From Brevibacterium marinum (lineage in GTDB: Bacteria; Actinomycetota; Actinomycetes; Actinomycetales; Brevibacteriaceae), in NCBI RefSeq assembly GCF_011927955.1, contig NZ_JAATJN010000001.1:1302001-1366000 (forward strand): DNA of 64,000 nucleotides, in the 5' to 3' direction. Made by a program: the position numbers and the translations under genes. The notes under the pieces were generated by a model that worked only from the letters and a program-made list of their open reading frames with translations, had not been told where the DNA came from and did no database searches. Numbering within the stretch: the first letter of the stretch is position 1; every line of letters starts with the position of its first letter. Positions 7,643 through 15,904 of this stretch are shown here, piece after piece.

Positions 7643-8485
7643 ATGACCCGACCACTGCTCCTGGGGCTCATCGGCGAAGGCATCTCCGCCTCCCGCACAC
7701 CGCGCATGCACGAGGACGAAGGCGCCGCACACGACCTCACCACGATCTATCGCACGATCGACATCGCGACACAGCGATCGTCCGAGGTGGGTCTGAGTGA
7801 GCTGCTGAGCTCGGCAGTCCGCCTCGGCTTCGACGGACTCAACATCACCCACCCGTTCAAGCAGCAGGTCATCGAGCTTCTCGACGAGGTCGACCCCGTG
7901 GCACATCGGATCGGCTCGGTCAACACCGTCGTCATCGACGAATCGGGCCGGACGACGGGTCACAACACAGATGTCACCGGCTTCGCTCGGGGCTTCGAAG
8001 CAGGGCTGGGCACTGCGTCCAGGCGCCGGGTCGTGCAGATCGGCGCAGGGGGAGCGGGACGAGCCGTCGCCTTCGCACTCTCGCAGCTGGGAGTCGCAGA
8101 GCTCATCATCGCCGACATCAGCGCAGCCAGAGCACAGGACCTGGCTGCGGAGATCGGGGACCATGTCCGTGCGATCTCCACGGCGGACCTCGAACCGGCC
8201 ATCACCTCGGCGGACGGAATCGTCAATGCCACACCTGTGGGCATGGCGGCCTTCCCGGGGACGCCCTTCGACACGGGTCTGCTGGATCCGCAGACCTGGG
8301 TGGCCGATGTCGTGTACTTCCCGCTCGAAACCCAGCTGCTGGCGGAAGCGAAGGAGAAGGGCTGCCGGACCTTGGACGGATCCGGGATGGCCGTCAATCA
8401 GGCGATCGACGCCTTCGAACTCTTCAGCGGGCGCACGGCGGACCCGATGCGGATGCGCGAGACCTTCCTGTCATTCGGCGCCTGA
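7643..8485 (+). CDS. qsuD: Quinate/shikimate dehydrogenase, QsuD type
   Basis: A 280-residue shikimate-dehydrogenase-fold protein. The substrate site carries SRTP (17-20) where biosynthetic AroE has SxSP, and LIGEGI at the start; both are hallmarks of the corynebacterial NAD-dependent QsuD, which oxidises quinate as well as shikimate. Catalytic Lys73 lies in NITHPFKQ and Asp110 in GHNTDVTGF. The Rossmann motif GAGGAG follows at about 133-138. The C-terminus has LDGSGMAVNQAIDAFELF. It completes the catabolic set with the dehydroquinase upstream. Conversion of substrate to dehydroquinate or dehydroshikimate in the cytoplasm is expected. Confidence 0.92.
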   Translation: MTRPLLLGLIGEGISASRTPRMHEDEGAAHDLTTIYRTIDIATQRSSEVGLSELLSSAVRLGFDGLNITHPFKQQVIELLDEVDPVAHRIGSVNTVVIDESGRTTGHNTDVTGFARGFEAGLGTASRRRVVQIGAGGAGRAVAFALSQLGVAELIIADISAARAQDLAAEIGDHVRAISTADLEPAITSADGIVNATPVGMAAFPGTPFDTGLLDPQTWVADVVYFPLETQLLAEAKEKGCRTLDGSGMAVNQAIDAFELFSGRTADPMRMRETFLSFGA

Positions 8486-8510
8486 GGCCACCGACGCGAG
8501 AAGCGCCGGC

Positions 8511-9221
8511 TCACTGCGCGTTCTTCTGCCTCCGATATTCCCTGATGTAGGTGATGACGAAGATGCCGACGATGATCGCCAGAGTCAGCCACAGGGCGTA
8601 CTTGTCGACGACTTTGAGCACGTCGACGGCGGTTTCGCCCAACTGGTAGCCGAGAATCGTCCAGATGAGCGTGAAGACCAGACAGCCCAGCAGGTCGGCG
8701 ATGAGGAACAGCGACAGTCTCATCCGCGTCCATCCGGCGACGAGGTAGACGAGGGTGCCGGGGACTCCCGGGCAGCGCGCCACGATCGTCATGAGGAACA
8801 GTGCCCAGTTGGGGATCCGCTTGAGCGATTCGACGCGTTTGACCTGCCGTTCGTTCTGCGCGAAGAGCCGGAGCACGCCGTCGCCCCACCGCCTGCCGGC
8901 CAGCCAGAAGGCCCAGTCGAGCTTGGCCATCCCGACGAAACCGGCGACCACGACGAGCCACAGCGGAATCTCGCCGACCCGGGCATAGGCGCCGGCCGCG
9001 ACCACGGCGGTCTTCGCGCCATTGATGAACTCCTGGAGGACGGGGGCATTCACCAGCATCCAGGGGCGCAGCGGCATGAGTCCCAGGTAGACGAGCGGGA
9101 CTCCGATGATGAGGAAGAGCAGCAGCTTGTCGAGGCGCTTAGCCTTGCCCTCCCACGGTTTGAGCGCCGCCCAGGGGTGCTCACGCCCGGCCTCGTCATC
9201 GGGCAGACGGTTCTCACTCAT
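8511..9221 (-). CDS. DedA family membrane protein
   Basis: A 236-residue integral membrane protein of the DedA/VTT superfamily, whose members are linked to lipid flipping and envelope homeostasis. It has hydrophobic segments near residues 32-50, 85-105, 140-165, 170-190 and 210-230. The re-entrant-loop motif region includes RCPGVPGTLVYLVAGWTRM, comparable to the conserved R..P..R....G sequences of the family. The FVGMAKLDWAFWLAGRRWG segment matches the DedA G..LGD..WY.LGR..G motif loosely, with K-D replacing G-D. Convergent with qsuD, with only 25 bp between stops. The transported molecule is unknown. Confidence 0.82.
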   Translation of the reverse strand: MSENRLPDDEAGREHPWAALKPWEGKAKRLDKLLLFLIIGVPLVYLGLMPLRPWMLVNAPVLQEFINGAKTAVVAAGAYARVGEIPLWLVVVAGFVGMAKLDWAFWLAGRRWGDGVLRLFAQNERQVKRVESLKRIPNWALFLMTIVARCPGVPGTLVYLVAGWTRMRLSLFLIADLLGCLVFTLIWTILGYQLGETAVDVLKVVDKYALWLTLAIIVGIFVITYIREYRRQKNAQ

Positions 9222-9336
9222 CGGGGCTCCTGCGTGGGGCTGTGCGGTCGGCGCTCACGGTATCACAGCGACTCAGGCGAAGCCTGGCAGACCGCGTCAG
9301 GGCTGGTCTGAACGCAGCCGAGGCAGAGGGCAGAGG

Positions 9337-9999
9337 CTACGGGCGATTCTCCAGGGTGCAGACGCAGGCGCGATTGCCGTCGGCATCGGCGAGGACGGTG
9401 AACGACGGTGCCTGGGCCTCGTCGACGACCGTGCCACCGGCCTCGACTGCCGCGCGGATGCGCTCGGGCGCTGCCGCTGCCGGAACCGAGACGTCGACGT
9501 GCAGGCGCTGATGTGGCACCGCGTGCTCTTCGCAGTCCTGGAACCACAGCAGCGGCATCTGCCCGGCAGGGTCAATGACATCGGGTCCGGACACATTGCT
9601 CGCATCGCCGGTGAGCAGGACGGCCCAGAACGGGGCGATGGCGTCCCTGTCGGCTGTGTCCATGCCGAGTTCGAGCAGCGCGGGAACCTTCGGATCCGCA
9701 ACCACCCCCGCCGAGGCGGCGAGTTCGCTGATCCGGCCCGCGAGCTCGAGGTCGCGTTCGGTCACGGCTCCGGTGTCGTGACTGGTCAGTCGGATGGCGA
9801 CATACGGAAAGGTGAGGGTGACGTCCGGGTGATGGTTCGCCTCCTCGGCGGCGGCACCGATGCGTGTCACGAGCTCGAGTCCGGTCGCGAAGTCGCCGCT
9901 GAGGAAGCGGGCGCCGATGCACGCCGGCAGTCCCTGCCAATCGGGGAGACCATGGGCATCGAGGGCGTCGAGCAGCTTCTGTCCGGTGTATGCGGTCAT
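9337..9999 (-). CDS. Pterin-4a-carbinolamine dehydratase / VOC fusion
   Basis: A 220-residue two-domain protein. Residues 1 to about 100 match pterin-4a-carbinolamine dehydratase, with EEANHHPDVTLTFPYVAIRL equivalent to the catalytic E..xHHP....Y..V.. core. Residues about 105-220 form a glyoxalase-like VOC domain (LELGMDTADRDAIAPFWAVL then HQRLHVDVSVP). Such fusions occur in actinobacteria. The joint substrate is unknown: there is no aromatic amino acid hydroxylase nearby, so dehydratase activity on biopterin cannot be assumed. The pairing may instead serve a related hydratase reaction. Confidence 0.85.
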   Translation of the reverse strand: MTAYTGQKLLDALDAHGLPDWQGLPACIGARFLSGDFATGLELVTRIGAAAEEANHHPDVTLTFPYVAIRLTSHDTGAVTERDLELAGRISELAASAGVVADPKVPALLELGMDTADRDAIAPFWAVLLTGDASNVSGPDVIDPAGQMPLLWFQDCEEHAVPHQRLHVDVSVPAAAAPERIRAAVEAGGTVVDEAQAPSFTVLADADGNRACVCTLENRP

Positions 10000-10080
10000 G
10001 AACCAATGCTAGAAGCTCGATCGGTGCCTGGGAAGCGGTCGACGTCTCCGACTTCGGCGCCTGGCGGACCTCCTTCCAAG

Positions 10081-10131
10081 CACGCGCCGCTGGCGCGCTT
10101 CCGAACACGCGCCGTCGGCGCGCTTCGGGCA
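10081..10131. repeat. Hairpin-forming direct repeat
   Basis: cacgcgccgctggcgcgcttc at 10081 (21 bp) is repeated as cacgcgccgtcggcgcgcttc at 10106, a 25-bp period, and each copy can fold as GCGCC/GGCGC. It lies just upstream of the gntR promoter and after the divergent dehydratase/VOC gene start. Confidence 0.75.
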
Positions 10132-10142
10132 CGCACCGTGAA

Positions 10143-10161
10143 TAAAATAGACCAGTGGTCT
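10143..10161 (+). promoter_or_regulatory. gntR promoter and GntR operator
   Basis: TAAAAT (10143-10148) is a good -10 element. It is followed immediately by AGACCA-g-TGGTCT (10149-10161), a perfect 6-bp-arm inverted repeat covering the expected transcription start near 10155. TGGTCT/AGACCA half-sites are those bound by NagR/DasR-type HutC regulators of amino-sugar genes, here in the opposite half-site order. This supports autoregulation of the wall-sugar operon. Confidence 0.7.
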
Positions 10162-10196
10162 TGATTTTGTGGTGTGTCCTGTGCCTCAATGGTCAC

Positions 10197-10937
10197 GTGA
10201 CGAAATTCCACTCCATCAGGGACCAGCTCCTCGATCGGCTCGAATCGATGGCCGCCGGGGAGCAGTTCCCGCCCGAACGCCAGCTGGCCGAGGCGCTGGG
10301 CATCTCACGCATGACCCTGCGCCGGGCCATCGACGAACTGGTCGCCAAGGGCGTGGTCCGACGCCGCCATGGTGCCGGCGTCTTCGCCCTCGGACCGAAG
10401 CTCGACCAGCCCCTGGCAGCGAGTTCCTTCACCGAGGACATGCTCGCTCGCGGTATGCGCCCCGGATCGCGGGTGCTCTCCTTCGACGTGACGAAGGCCG
10501 GAGCCCACATCGGACGCAGGCTCCACCTCGACGACGCCGCCGAGGTGGTCGCGATCCTGCGTCTGCGTCTGGCCGATGATGAGCCGCTCGCGCTCGAGGA
10601 GCTGCACATCCCCGCCTCACTCGTCCCGGGCCTGGCGGCTGCGGATCTGGAGAACAGCTCGTTCTACGAACTGCTGCGCTCGCGCTTCGACATCGAACTC
10701 AACCACAGCGTCCAGACGATCGAACCGACTCTCCTCGATGCGGATGAGGCGAAGGTGCTCGGAGTTCCCGAGCAGTCACCGGCTCTGCTGTTCGAACGTA
10801 CCTCGCACAGCGCCGACGGGGTGCCCTTCGAATTCGTCCGTTCCGTCTACCGCGGTGACCGGTACAAGATCCGCACCGAACTCACTCTGCCCGACCGGCT
10901 CAGCGGGAATGAACGGCCCGAAGGGAGCCTCGCATGA
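10197..10937 (+). CDS. GntR/HutC family regulator of wall-sugar operon
   Basis: A 246-residue protein with a GntR winged helix (residues 1-70: FPPERQLAEALGISRMTLRR) and a C-terminal UTRA ligand domain (about 80-240), including the final FVRSVYRGDRYKI strand of the HutC subfamily. HutC members NagR and DasR bind phosphorylated amino sugars. The gene overlaps anmK by 4 bp (ATGA), so the likely inducer is MurNAc-6-P or GlcNAc-6-P; that is inference. Translation from GTG 10197 gives a typical length. A leaderless start at GTG 10155, exactly at the predicted transcription start, is possible but adds an odd hydrophobic leader. Confidence 0.88.
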   Translation: MTKFHSIRDQLLDRLESMAAGEQFPPERQLAEALGISRMTLRRAIDELVAKGVVRRRHGAGVFALGPKLDQPLAASSFTEDMLARGMRPGSRVLSFDVTKAGAHIGRRLHLDDAAEVVAILRLRLADDEPLALEELHIPASLVPGLAAADLENSSFYELLRSRFDIELNHSVQTIEPTLLDADEAKVLGVPEQSPALLFERTSHSADGVPFEFVRSVYRGDRYKIRTELTLPDRLSGNERPEGSLA

Positions 10938-12163
10938 TCATCGCCGGACTCATGACCGGGACCTCGGCCGACGGTCTCGACATCGTTCTCGCCGAGTTCA
11001 CCCACGACGCCGACGCTGCCGACGCCGGCGCCGCCGACTCCGCCGCCGGCGCCGCCGAGGCAGGCGGTGAGCTCGGCGTCCGCATCGTTGCCGCCCGCGA
11101 AGTCCCCTTTGACCCCAACCTCGCCCGCGACATCCTCCGCCTCCTCGAACCGAACGACGTCCCTCTGTCCCTGGTCTCGAGCGTCGACGCCCGCCTGGGC
11201 AGATTCAGCGCTGAGGCACTCAAGCAGCTCTGCGTCGAGACCGGAGTCGACTGCGACCTCGTCGTCTCCCACGGGCAGACTGTCCGCCACGACATCACCG
11301 ACGACACCGTCACCTCGACCCTGCAGATCGGCCAGCCCGCGTGGATCGCCGAGGACACCGGAGCACCCGTGCTCTCCGACGTCCGCGCCCGCGACGTCGC
11401 CGCAGGCGGTCAGGGCGCACCTCTCGTCGGGATCCTCGACAGCCTGCTCCTGGGCGAGGCCACGGAGCCGACTGCGGTGCTCAACCTCGGCGGCATCGCC
11501 AACATCACCGTCCTCTCCCCGCACAGCGATCCGCTCGCCTTCGACACGGGTCCGGCCAATGCACTCATCGACGTTCTCGCCCGCAGGATCACGCAGGGAG
11601 AGAAGGGCTTCGACCGTGACGGTGAACTGGCCGCCCAGGGCAGCATCGACGACGAGCTGCTCGCCCGGCTTCTGGCCGACCCGTACTACGCGCGGCCGGC
11701 CCCGAAGTCGACGGGCAAGGAACTCTTCCACTCCGCCTACCTCGACGGGTTCCTCACAGCCCGCCCCCGCCTCGGCGAGCTCGATGCGATCGCCACGGTG
11801 ACAGCACTGACTGCTCGGACCGTCGCCGAGGCATGCCGCGCACACGATGTCACCGCCGTCATCGCCTCCGGGGGCGGAACCCGGAACCCGGTGCTCATGC
11901 GGCACCTGGCCGACAACCTCGGCGAGGACATCACACTGTCGACCACCGACGAAGCCCTCGGAGTGCCCGAAGCAGCCAAGGAAGCACTGCTGATGGCGCT
12001 GCTCGGGTGGCTGAGCTGGAACGGACTGGCCGGGACTCAGCCGAGCCTCACCGGCGCCGCGCACCCGAGCATCGCAGGACGACTGAGCCCGGGCCACGGC
12101 CCGCTCACACTGCCCGAACCACTGACGACGCTGCCCGCCCAACTGAAGATCCTGCCCAACTGA
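10934..12163 (+). CDS. anmK: Anhydro-N-acetylmuramic acid kinase
   Basis: A 409-residue kinase of the ASKHA fold that opens and phosphorylates 1,6-anhydroMurNAc to MurNAc-6-phosphate. MIIAGLMTGTSADGLDIVLA at the N-terminus is the family's phosphate-binding signature. VVSHGQTVRHD, LNLGGIANIT, AFDTGPANALID and the C-terminal IASGGGTRNPVLM are also diagnostic. It lies in an operon after gntR and before the symporter, murQ and the sugar kinase, so its product feeds MurQ directly. A 17-bp tandem repeat spans its stop codon and contributes the C-terminal residues LPAQLKILPN. Confidence 0.95.
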   Translation: MIIAGLMTGTSADGLDIVLAEFTHDADAADAGAADSAAGAAEAGGELGVRIVAAREVPFDPNLARDILRLLEPNDVPLSLVSSVDARLGRFSAEALKQLCVETGVDCDLVVSHGQTVRHDITDDTVTSTLQIGQPAWIAEDTGAPVLSDVRARDVAAGGQGAPLVGILDSLLLGEATEPTAVLNLGGIANITVLSPHSDPLAFDTGPANALIDVLARRITQGEKGFDRDGELAAQGSIDDELLARLLADPYYARPAPKSTGKELFHSAYLDGFLTARPRLGELDAIATVTALTARTVAEACRAHDVTAVIASGGGTRNPVLMRHLADNLGEDITLSTTDEALGVPEAAKEALLMALLGWLSWNGLAGTQPSLTGAAHPSIAGRLSPGHGPLTLPEPLTTLPAQLKILPN

Positions 12164-12204
12164 AGACCCTGCACTGACGAGGATCCTGCACCGACGCACA
12201 CCTC
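12137..12204. repeat. 17-bp tandem repeat across anmK stop
   Basis: Four tandem 17-bp units of gcccaactgaagatcct type begin at 12137, 12154, 12171 and 12188, with decreasing identity. The first one and a half encode the end of AnmK; its TGA at 12161-12163 lies in the second unit. The array probably arose by slippage at the gene end. Confidence 0.85.
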
Positions 12205-12243
12205 TCGAAGCAACGCACACCCCTTGGATGAAGGAGAAAGACC

Positions 12244-13749
12244 ATGCAGATCATCGACCTCCTGGTGATCATCGCCTACCTCGTCGCCACGGCGTGGTTG
12301 GGGCTGAAGCTCAGCGGAAAGCAGAAGGACCTCAAGGGCTACTTCCTCGGCAGCCGGAATCTGCCCTGGTGGGCGGTGTGTCTGTCCGTGGTGGCCACGG
12401 AGACCAGTGCGCTGACGGTGATCGGCATTCCGGTCATGAGCTACCTCGGCGACATCAACTACCTGCAGCTGGGGCTGGGCTACATCCTCGGCCGCGTCGT
12501 CGTCGCCTTCTTCATGCTGCCCAGGTACTACGACGGTGAGATGCTCACCGCGTACGCCTACCTGGGCAAACGCTTCGGCACCTCGACACAGACGACCGCG
12601 GGTGTGACCTTCCTGTTCACCCGCCTGCTCGCCGACGGCATCCGTGTGCTGGCCGCCGCCATCCCCGTCAAGGTGATCCTCGACGGGCTGGGGATCCACA
12701 CGAACTACTTCGTCATCATCGTCGTCCTGTCCCTGGTCACGATCGCCTACACCTTCATCGGCGGAATCAAGGCCGTCGTCTGGGTCGACGTGGCCCAGAT
12801 GTGTCTCTACGTTTTCGGCGGTCTCCTGTCGATCATCGTCATCACCGCCTCCTTCGGCGGCGGCTGGGTCGCCGATGCCGCATCCGCGGGCAAGCTCAAC
12901 ATGTTCATCTTCGAGGGCAACCCGATCTCGGCGGACGCCTCGTTCATTCCCTCGCTGCTCGGCGGCGCCATCTTCGCCATGGCCTCGCACGGCTCGGACC
13001 AGCTCGTCGTCCAGCGGCTCCTGTCCTGCCGGTCGAAGGTCGAGGCGCAGAAGGCCCTCATCGTCTCCGGCGTCGTCGTCTTCGTCCAGTTCGCGATCTT
13101 CCTCGCCGTCGGTCTGGCCCTGTGGGCCTACTACGACCACAAGCTGCCTGCCGATCTGGGCCTGACCCGCGATGACGAGATCTTCCCGCTCTTCATCATC
13201 GAGGGCCTGCCACCCGGGGTCTCGGGACTGCTGCTGGCCGGCATCCTCGCGGCCGCCATGTCGACCCTGTCCTCGTCCCTGTCCGCACTGTCCTCCTCGA
13301 CCGTCAACGACGTCTACGCACGGCTGAAGAGAACACCGATGACCGACGCCGAAGGCTTCAACGTCGGACGCTGGGCGACGATCGGCTGGGGTGTGGCCTT
13401 CATCCTCCCGGCCACGATCTTCCAATCCGATGAGGGCAACATCGTCATCCTCGCCCTGGGCGTGGCGGGCATCACCTACGGCGGACTGCTCGGTGCCTTC
13501 GTGTTCGGGATCATCAACAAGCGCGCGACCGCGGTCGATGCGAACATCACCTTCGCCCTCGCGGTCGCCGTCAACGCCTTCTTCTTCGTCATGGAGAAGT
13601 ACGTCACCGGTGAGGTCTGGGTCGCCTGGCAGTGGTACCCGGCCCTCGGCATCATCGTCATGGTCGCACTCGGCGGGTTCCTGTCCCTGCGTCATCCCAA
13701 GACGCAGAAGCAGACCACCGTCGCCGAGGTGGAAGGCAGCAACCGCTGA
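12244..13749 (+). CDS. Sodium:solute symporter (SSS), probable amino-sugar uptake
   Basis: A 501-residue membrane protein with about 13 membrane segments and SSS-family features: the N-terminal LGLKLSGKQKDLKGYFLGSR, WWAVCLSVVATETSALTVIG at the discontinuous first sodium-site helix, and GLLLAGILAAAMSTLSSSLS forming the Na2-site Ser/Thr cluster. Substrates in this family include sialic acid, glucose, proline and pantothenate. Its place between anmK and murQ suggests uptake of MurNAc, anhydroMurNAc or a related wall sugar, replacing the PTS (MurP) used in E. coli; this is inference. AAGGAG sits ahead of ATG. The stop overlaps the murQ start (TGATG). Confidence 0.88.
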   Translation: MQIIDLLVIIAYLVATAWLGLKLSGKQKDLKGYFLGSRNLPWWAVCLSVVATETSALTVIGIPVMSYLGDINYLQLGLGYILGRVVVAFFMLPRYYDGEMLTAYAYLGKRFGTSTQTTAGVTFLFTRLLADGIRVLAAAIPVKVILDGLGIHTNYFVIIVVLSLVTIAYTFIGGIKAVVWVDVAQMCLYVFGGLLSIIVITASFGGGWVADAASAGKLNMFIFEGNPISADASFIPSLLGGAIFAMASHGSDQLVVQRLLSCRSKVEAQKALIVSGVVVFVQFAIFLAVGLALWAYYDHKLPADLGLTRDDEIFPLFIIEGLPPGVSGLLLAGILAAAMSTLSSSLSALSSSTVNDVYARLKRTPMTDAEGFNVGRWATIGWGVAFILPATIFQSDEGNIVILALGVAGITYGGLLGAFVFGIINKRATAVDANITFALAVAVNAFFFVMEKYVTGEVWVAWQWYPALGIIVMVALGGFLSLRHPKTQKQTTVAEVEGSNR

Positions 13750-14768
13750 TGGCGTCCTCCCAGCACTCCCCGTCCAGGGACCGGCCGTTCTCCGACCGCT
13801 CGTCCTCCGACCGTCGATCCCCGGCCGGCCTGCCCCCGACGGAGCAGCGCAATCCCCGCAGCGCCGGATTCGACGAGCTCGACACCCTCGGTGTCCTGAC
13901 GGTGATGAACGAGGAGGACCAAGCAGTCCTCACCGCCGTCGCCGAGGCCCTGCCGCAGCTGGCCGACCTCGTCGACATCGCAGCCGAGCGGATGCGCCGA
14001 GGCGGTGCGGTTCACTACTTCGGTGCCGGCACCTCCGGCCGTTTGGGAGTCCTCGACGCCAGCGAACTCCTGCCGACGTTCAACCTCGAGTCCGGTCGCG
14101 TGGTCGGCCACATCGCCGGCGGCCAGGCTGCCCTGGTCAACGCGGTGGAGAACGCCGAGGATTCCGAAGCCGACGGACGCAGCGCCGGGGGAGCCCTCGG
14201 CGCGGACGATGTGGCGATCGGGATCGCCGCCAGCGGGTCGACCCCCTACGTCCGCGGGGCGCTGGCGGCCGCCGGAGAGGTGGGCGCGCACACCGTGCTC
14301 ATCTCGAACAACCCCAATGCTTCCGTCGCCGAGGTCGCGGCCGACCACATCGTGCTCGACACCGGGCCCGAGGTGATCACGGGGTCGACCCGGCTCAAGG
14401 CCGGCACGGCGCAGAAGCTCACGCTCAACGGTTTCTCCACGGCGCTGATGATCGCCCTGGGACGCACCTGGCGCAACCTCATGGTCTCGGTCGTCGCGAC
14501 GAACTCCAAGCTGCGGGAGCGGACCGTGCGCATCCTCTGCGAGGCCGCGGATCTTGAAGGGGGAGAGGCTCGCGAGCTCTTGGAACGCTGCGGCGGGGAC
14601 CTCAAGGCGGCGCTGGTCGTCGCCTTCACCTCGGTGGACCCGACCGGTGCGGCCAGACACCTCGAGGACAACGAGGGCTCGGTCAGGGCCGCGATCGCCG
14701 CCGTGACCGCCGGTGACACGGCGCCCCGGTCGGCCGAAGCGGGCGAGCCGGGGCGGACCCAGCCGTGA
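13749..14768 (+). CDS. murQ: N-acetylmuramic acid 6-phosphate etherase
   Basis: A 339-residue SIS-fold enzyme that cleaves the lactyl ether of MurNAc-6-P to give GlcNAc-6-P and D-lactate. HYFGAGTSGRLGVLDASELL holds the substrate loop and the catalytic Glu of the SELLP motif. GIAASGSTPYVRGAL and STRLKAGTAQKLTLN complete the MurQ signature. The first 35 or so residues are a Ser/Arg/Asp-rich extension (RDRPFSDRSSSDRRS) built from a short repeat and absent from typical MurQ. The gene starts with ATG overlapping the symporter stop and ends overlapping the kinase start (GTGA), so the operon is translationally coupled. Confidence 0.95.
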   Translation: MASSQHSPSRDRPFSDRSSSDRRSPAGLPPTEQRNPRSAGFDELDTLGVLTVMNEEDQAVLTAVAEALPQLADLVDIAAERMRRGGAVHYFGAGTSGRLGVLDASELLPTFNLESGRVVGHIAGGQAALVNAVENAEDSEADGRSAGGALGADDVAIGIAASGSTPYVRGALAAAGEVGAHTVLISNNPNASVAEVAADHIVLDTGPEVITGSTRLKAGTAQKLTLNGFSTALMIALGRTWRNLMVSVVATNSKLRERTVRILCEAADLEGGEARELLERCGGDLKAALVVAFTSVDPTGAARHLEDNEGSVRAAIAAVTAGDTAPRSAEAGEPGRTQP

Positions 14769-15820
14769 GCGGATTCGTCCTCGGGGTCGACATCGGCGGC
14801 ACCGGCAGCCGGGTCGCGCTCGCACGCCTCGGCGCGACCGACGCGCCCTCCAAGGAGACGAAAGCCGCCTCGGGGGACTTCACCGACGAACCGCTGTGCA
14901 CCCTCACCGGCCCCGGGGTGTCGATCGGGACGGAGGGAAGCAACGCACCGCAGCAGATCCGACGCCTCGTCGCGACGGCAAGGGAGGCATGGCCCGACAG
15001 CTTCGGATCGATCCGCGGAATCGGCATCGGCGCCACCGGCATCGCCTCGCTGAGCACGGACGTCGGCGAACTCGCGCAGTCGTTGGCACGCGAGGCGCAG
15101 GCGAAGACGGCGGTGGCGATCGACGCCGTGACCGCCCACCTCGGTGCCCTGTCCGGAAGCGGGGGAGCGGTGACGGTTCTGGGGACAGGAGCGATCGCAG
15201 TCTCCCATCCCGGGCCCGACGGGCAGGGAACTCTTCTTCCGAGGTGGAGGCGCGTCGACGGTTGGGGGCACCTGTTCGGCGACAGGGGAGGCGGAGCCTG
15301 GATCGGCAGGCGCGCGCTCGAAGCGGCGCTGAAGTGCCACGACGGCGTCGATCCTTCCGGTGCTGCGTTGCTCGCGGCGGCCAAGGCGAGGTTCGGCGAG
15401 CCGAGCACATGGCCCGCGATGTTCTATACGCGCAGTGACCGTGCCGGACTGCTTGCCGCATTCGCCATCGATGTGGCAGGTCTGGCTCGCACCGGTGATC
15501 CGGCGGCCGCGGCACTGCTCGCCGAGGCGGGGCGCGAGGCCGCGTGCAGTGCGATCGCGGCGGTCGGCGTCTGTGGCAATTACGGCGGTATCGGCAAGGA
15601 CGGCGGCGGTCAAGCAGCACCACGCCGGATCGCGCTCGCAGGTGGTCTGCGCCAAGCGGGCGAAGCGCTCATCGAGGCTTTCCATGCTGAGGCGGAGCGG
15701 CTGAGTTCCGAGACCCGCGCCGTCGATCCTGCGGGCGATCCGCTCAGCGGTTCGCTGACATTGGCGCGTCATGTCGCCCACGATCATGTGTCATCACAGC
15801 CGGGAGTTCTGTGGACCTGA
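14765..15820 (+). CDS. BadF/BadG-type amino-sugar kinase (GlcNAc/MurNAc)
   Basis: A 351-residue ASKHA kinase. FVLGVDIGGTGSRVALARLG is the phosphate-1 loop, GIGIGATG and VTVLGTGAIAV are adenosine/phosphate motifs, and GWGHLFGDRGGGAWIG is the signature shared by N-acetylglucosamine kinase and the clostridial MurNAc/GlcNAc kinase MurK. Next to MurQ it would phosphorylate free GlcNAc or MurNAc entering through the symporter, while AnmK handles the anhydro form. The preference for one sugar cannot be settled from sequence. It is the last gene of the operon; a short gap leads to the monooxygenase. Confidence 0.87.
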   Translation: MSGFVLGVDIGGTGSRVALARLGATDAPSKETKAASGDFTDEPLCTLTGPGVSIGTEGSNAPQQIRRLVATAREAWPDSFGSIRGIGIGATGIASLSTDVGELAQSLAREAQAKTAVAIDAVTAHLGALSGSGGAVTVLGTGAIAVSHPGPDGQGTLLPRWRRVDGWGHLFGDRGGGAWIGRRALEAALKCHDGVDPSGAALLAAAKARFGEPSTWPAMFYTRSDRAGLLAAFAIDVAGLARTGDPAAAALLAEAGREAACSAIAAVGVCGNYGGIGKDGGGQAAPRRIALAGGLRQAGEALIEAFHAEAERLSSETRAVDPAGDPLSGSLTLARHVAHDHVSSQPGVLWT

Positions 15821-15868
15821 GCTCGACCGATGTCACTCGTTCCCGACGTGGACTACCATCGGTTCTGA

Positions 15869-15884
15869 GCCGCAGTGCTGCGGC
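15869..15884. promoter_or_regulatory. Inverted repeat before monooxygenase
   Basis: GCCGCAG-tg-CTGCGGC is a perfect 7-bp-arm palindrome immediately upstream of the AAGGAGG ribosome-binding site (15893-15899) of the monooxygenase gene. It may be an operator or may mask translation when folded in RNA. Confidence 0.45.
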
Positions 15885-15904
15885 ATGCGACTAAGGAGGG
15901 TGTC

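Noticed and set aside
12037..13695. 552-codon minus-strand frame opposite the symporter
   Set aside because: Low-complexity Asp/Glu/Gly/Arg sequence; the plus strand encodes a clear SSS transporter.
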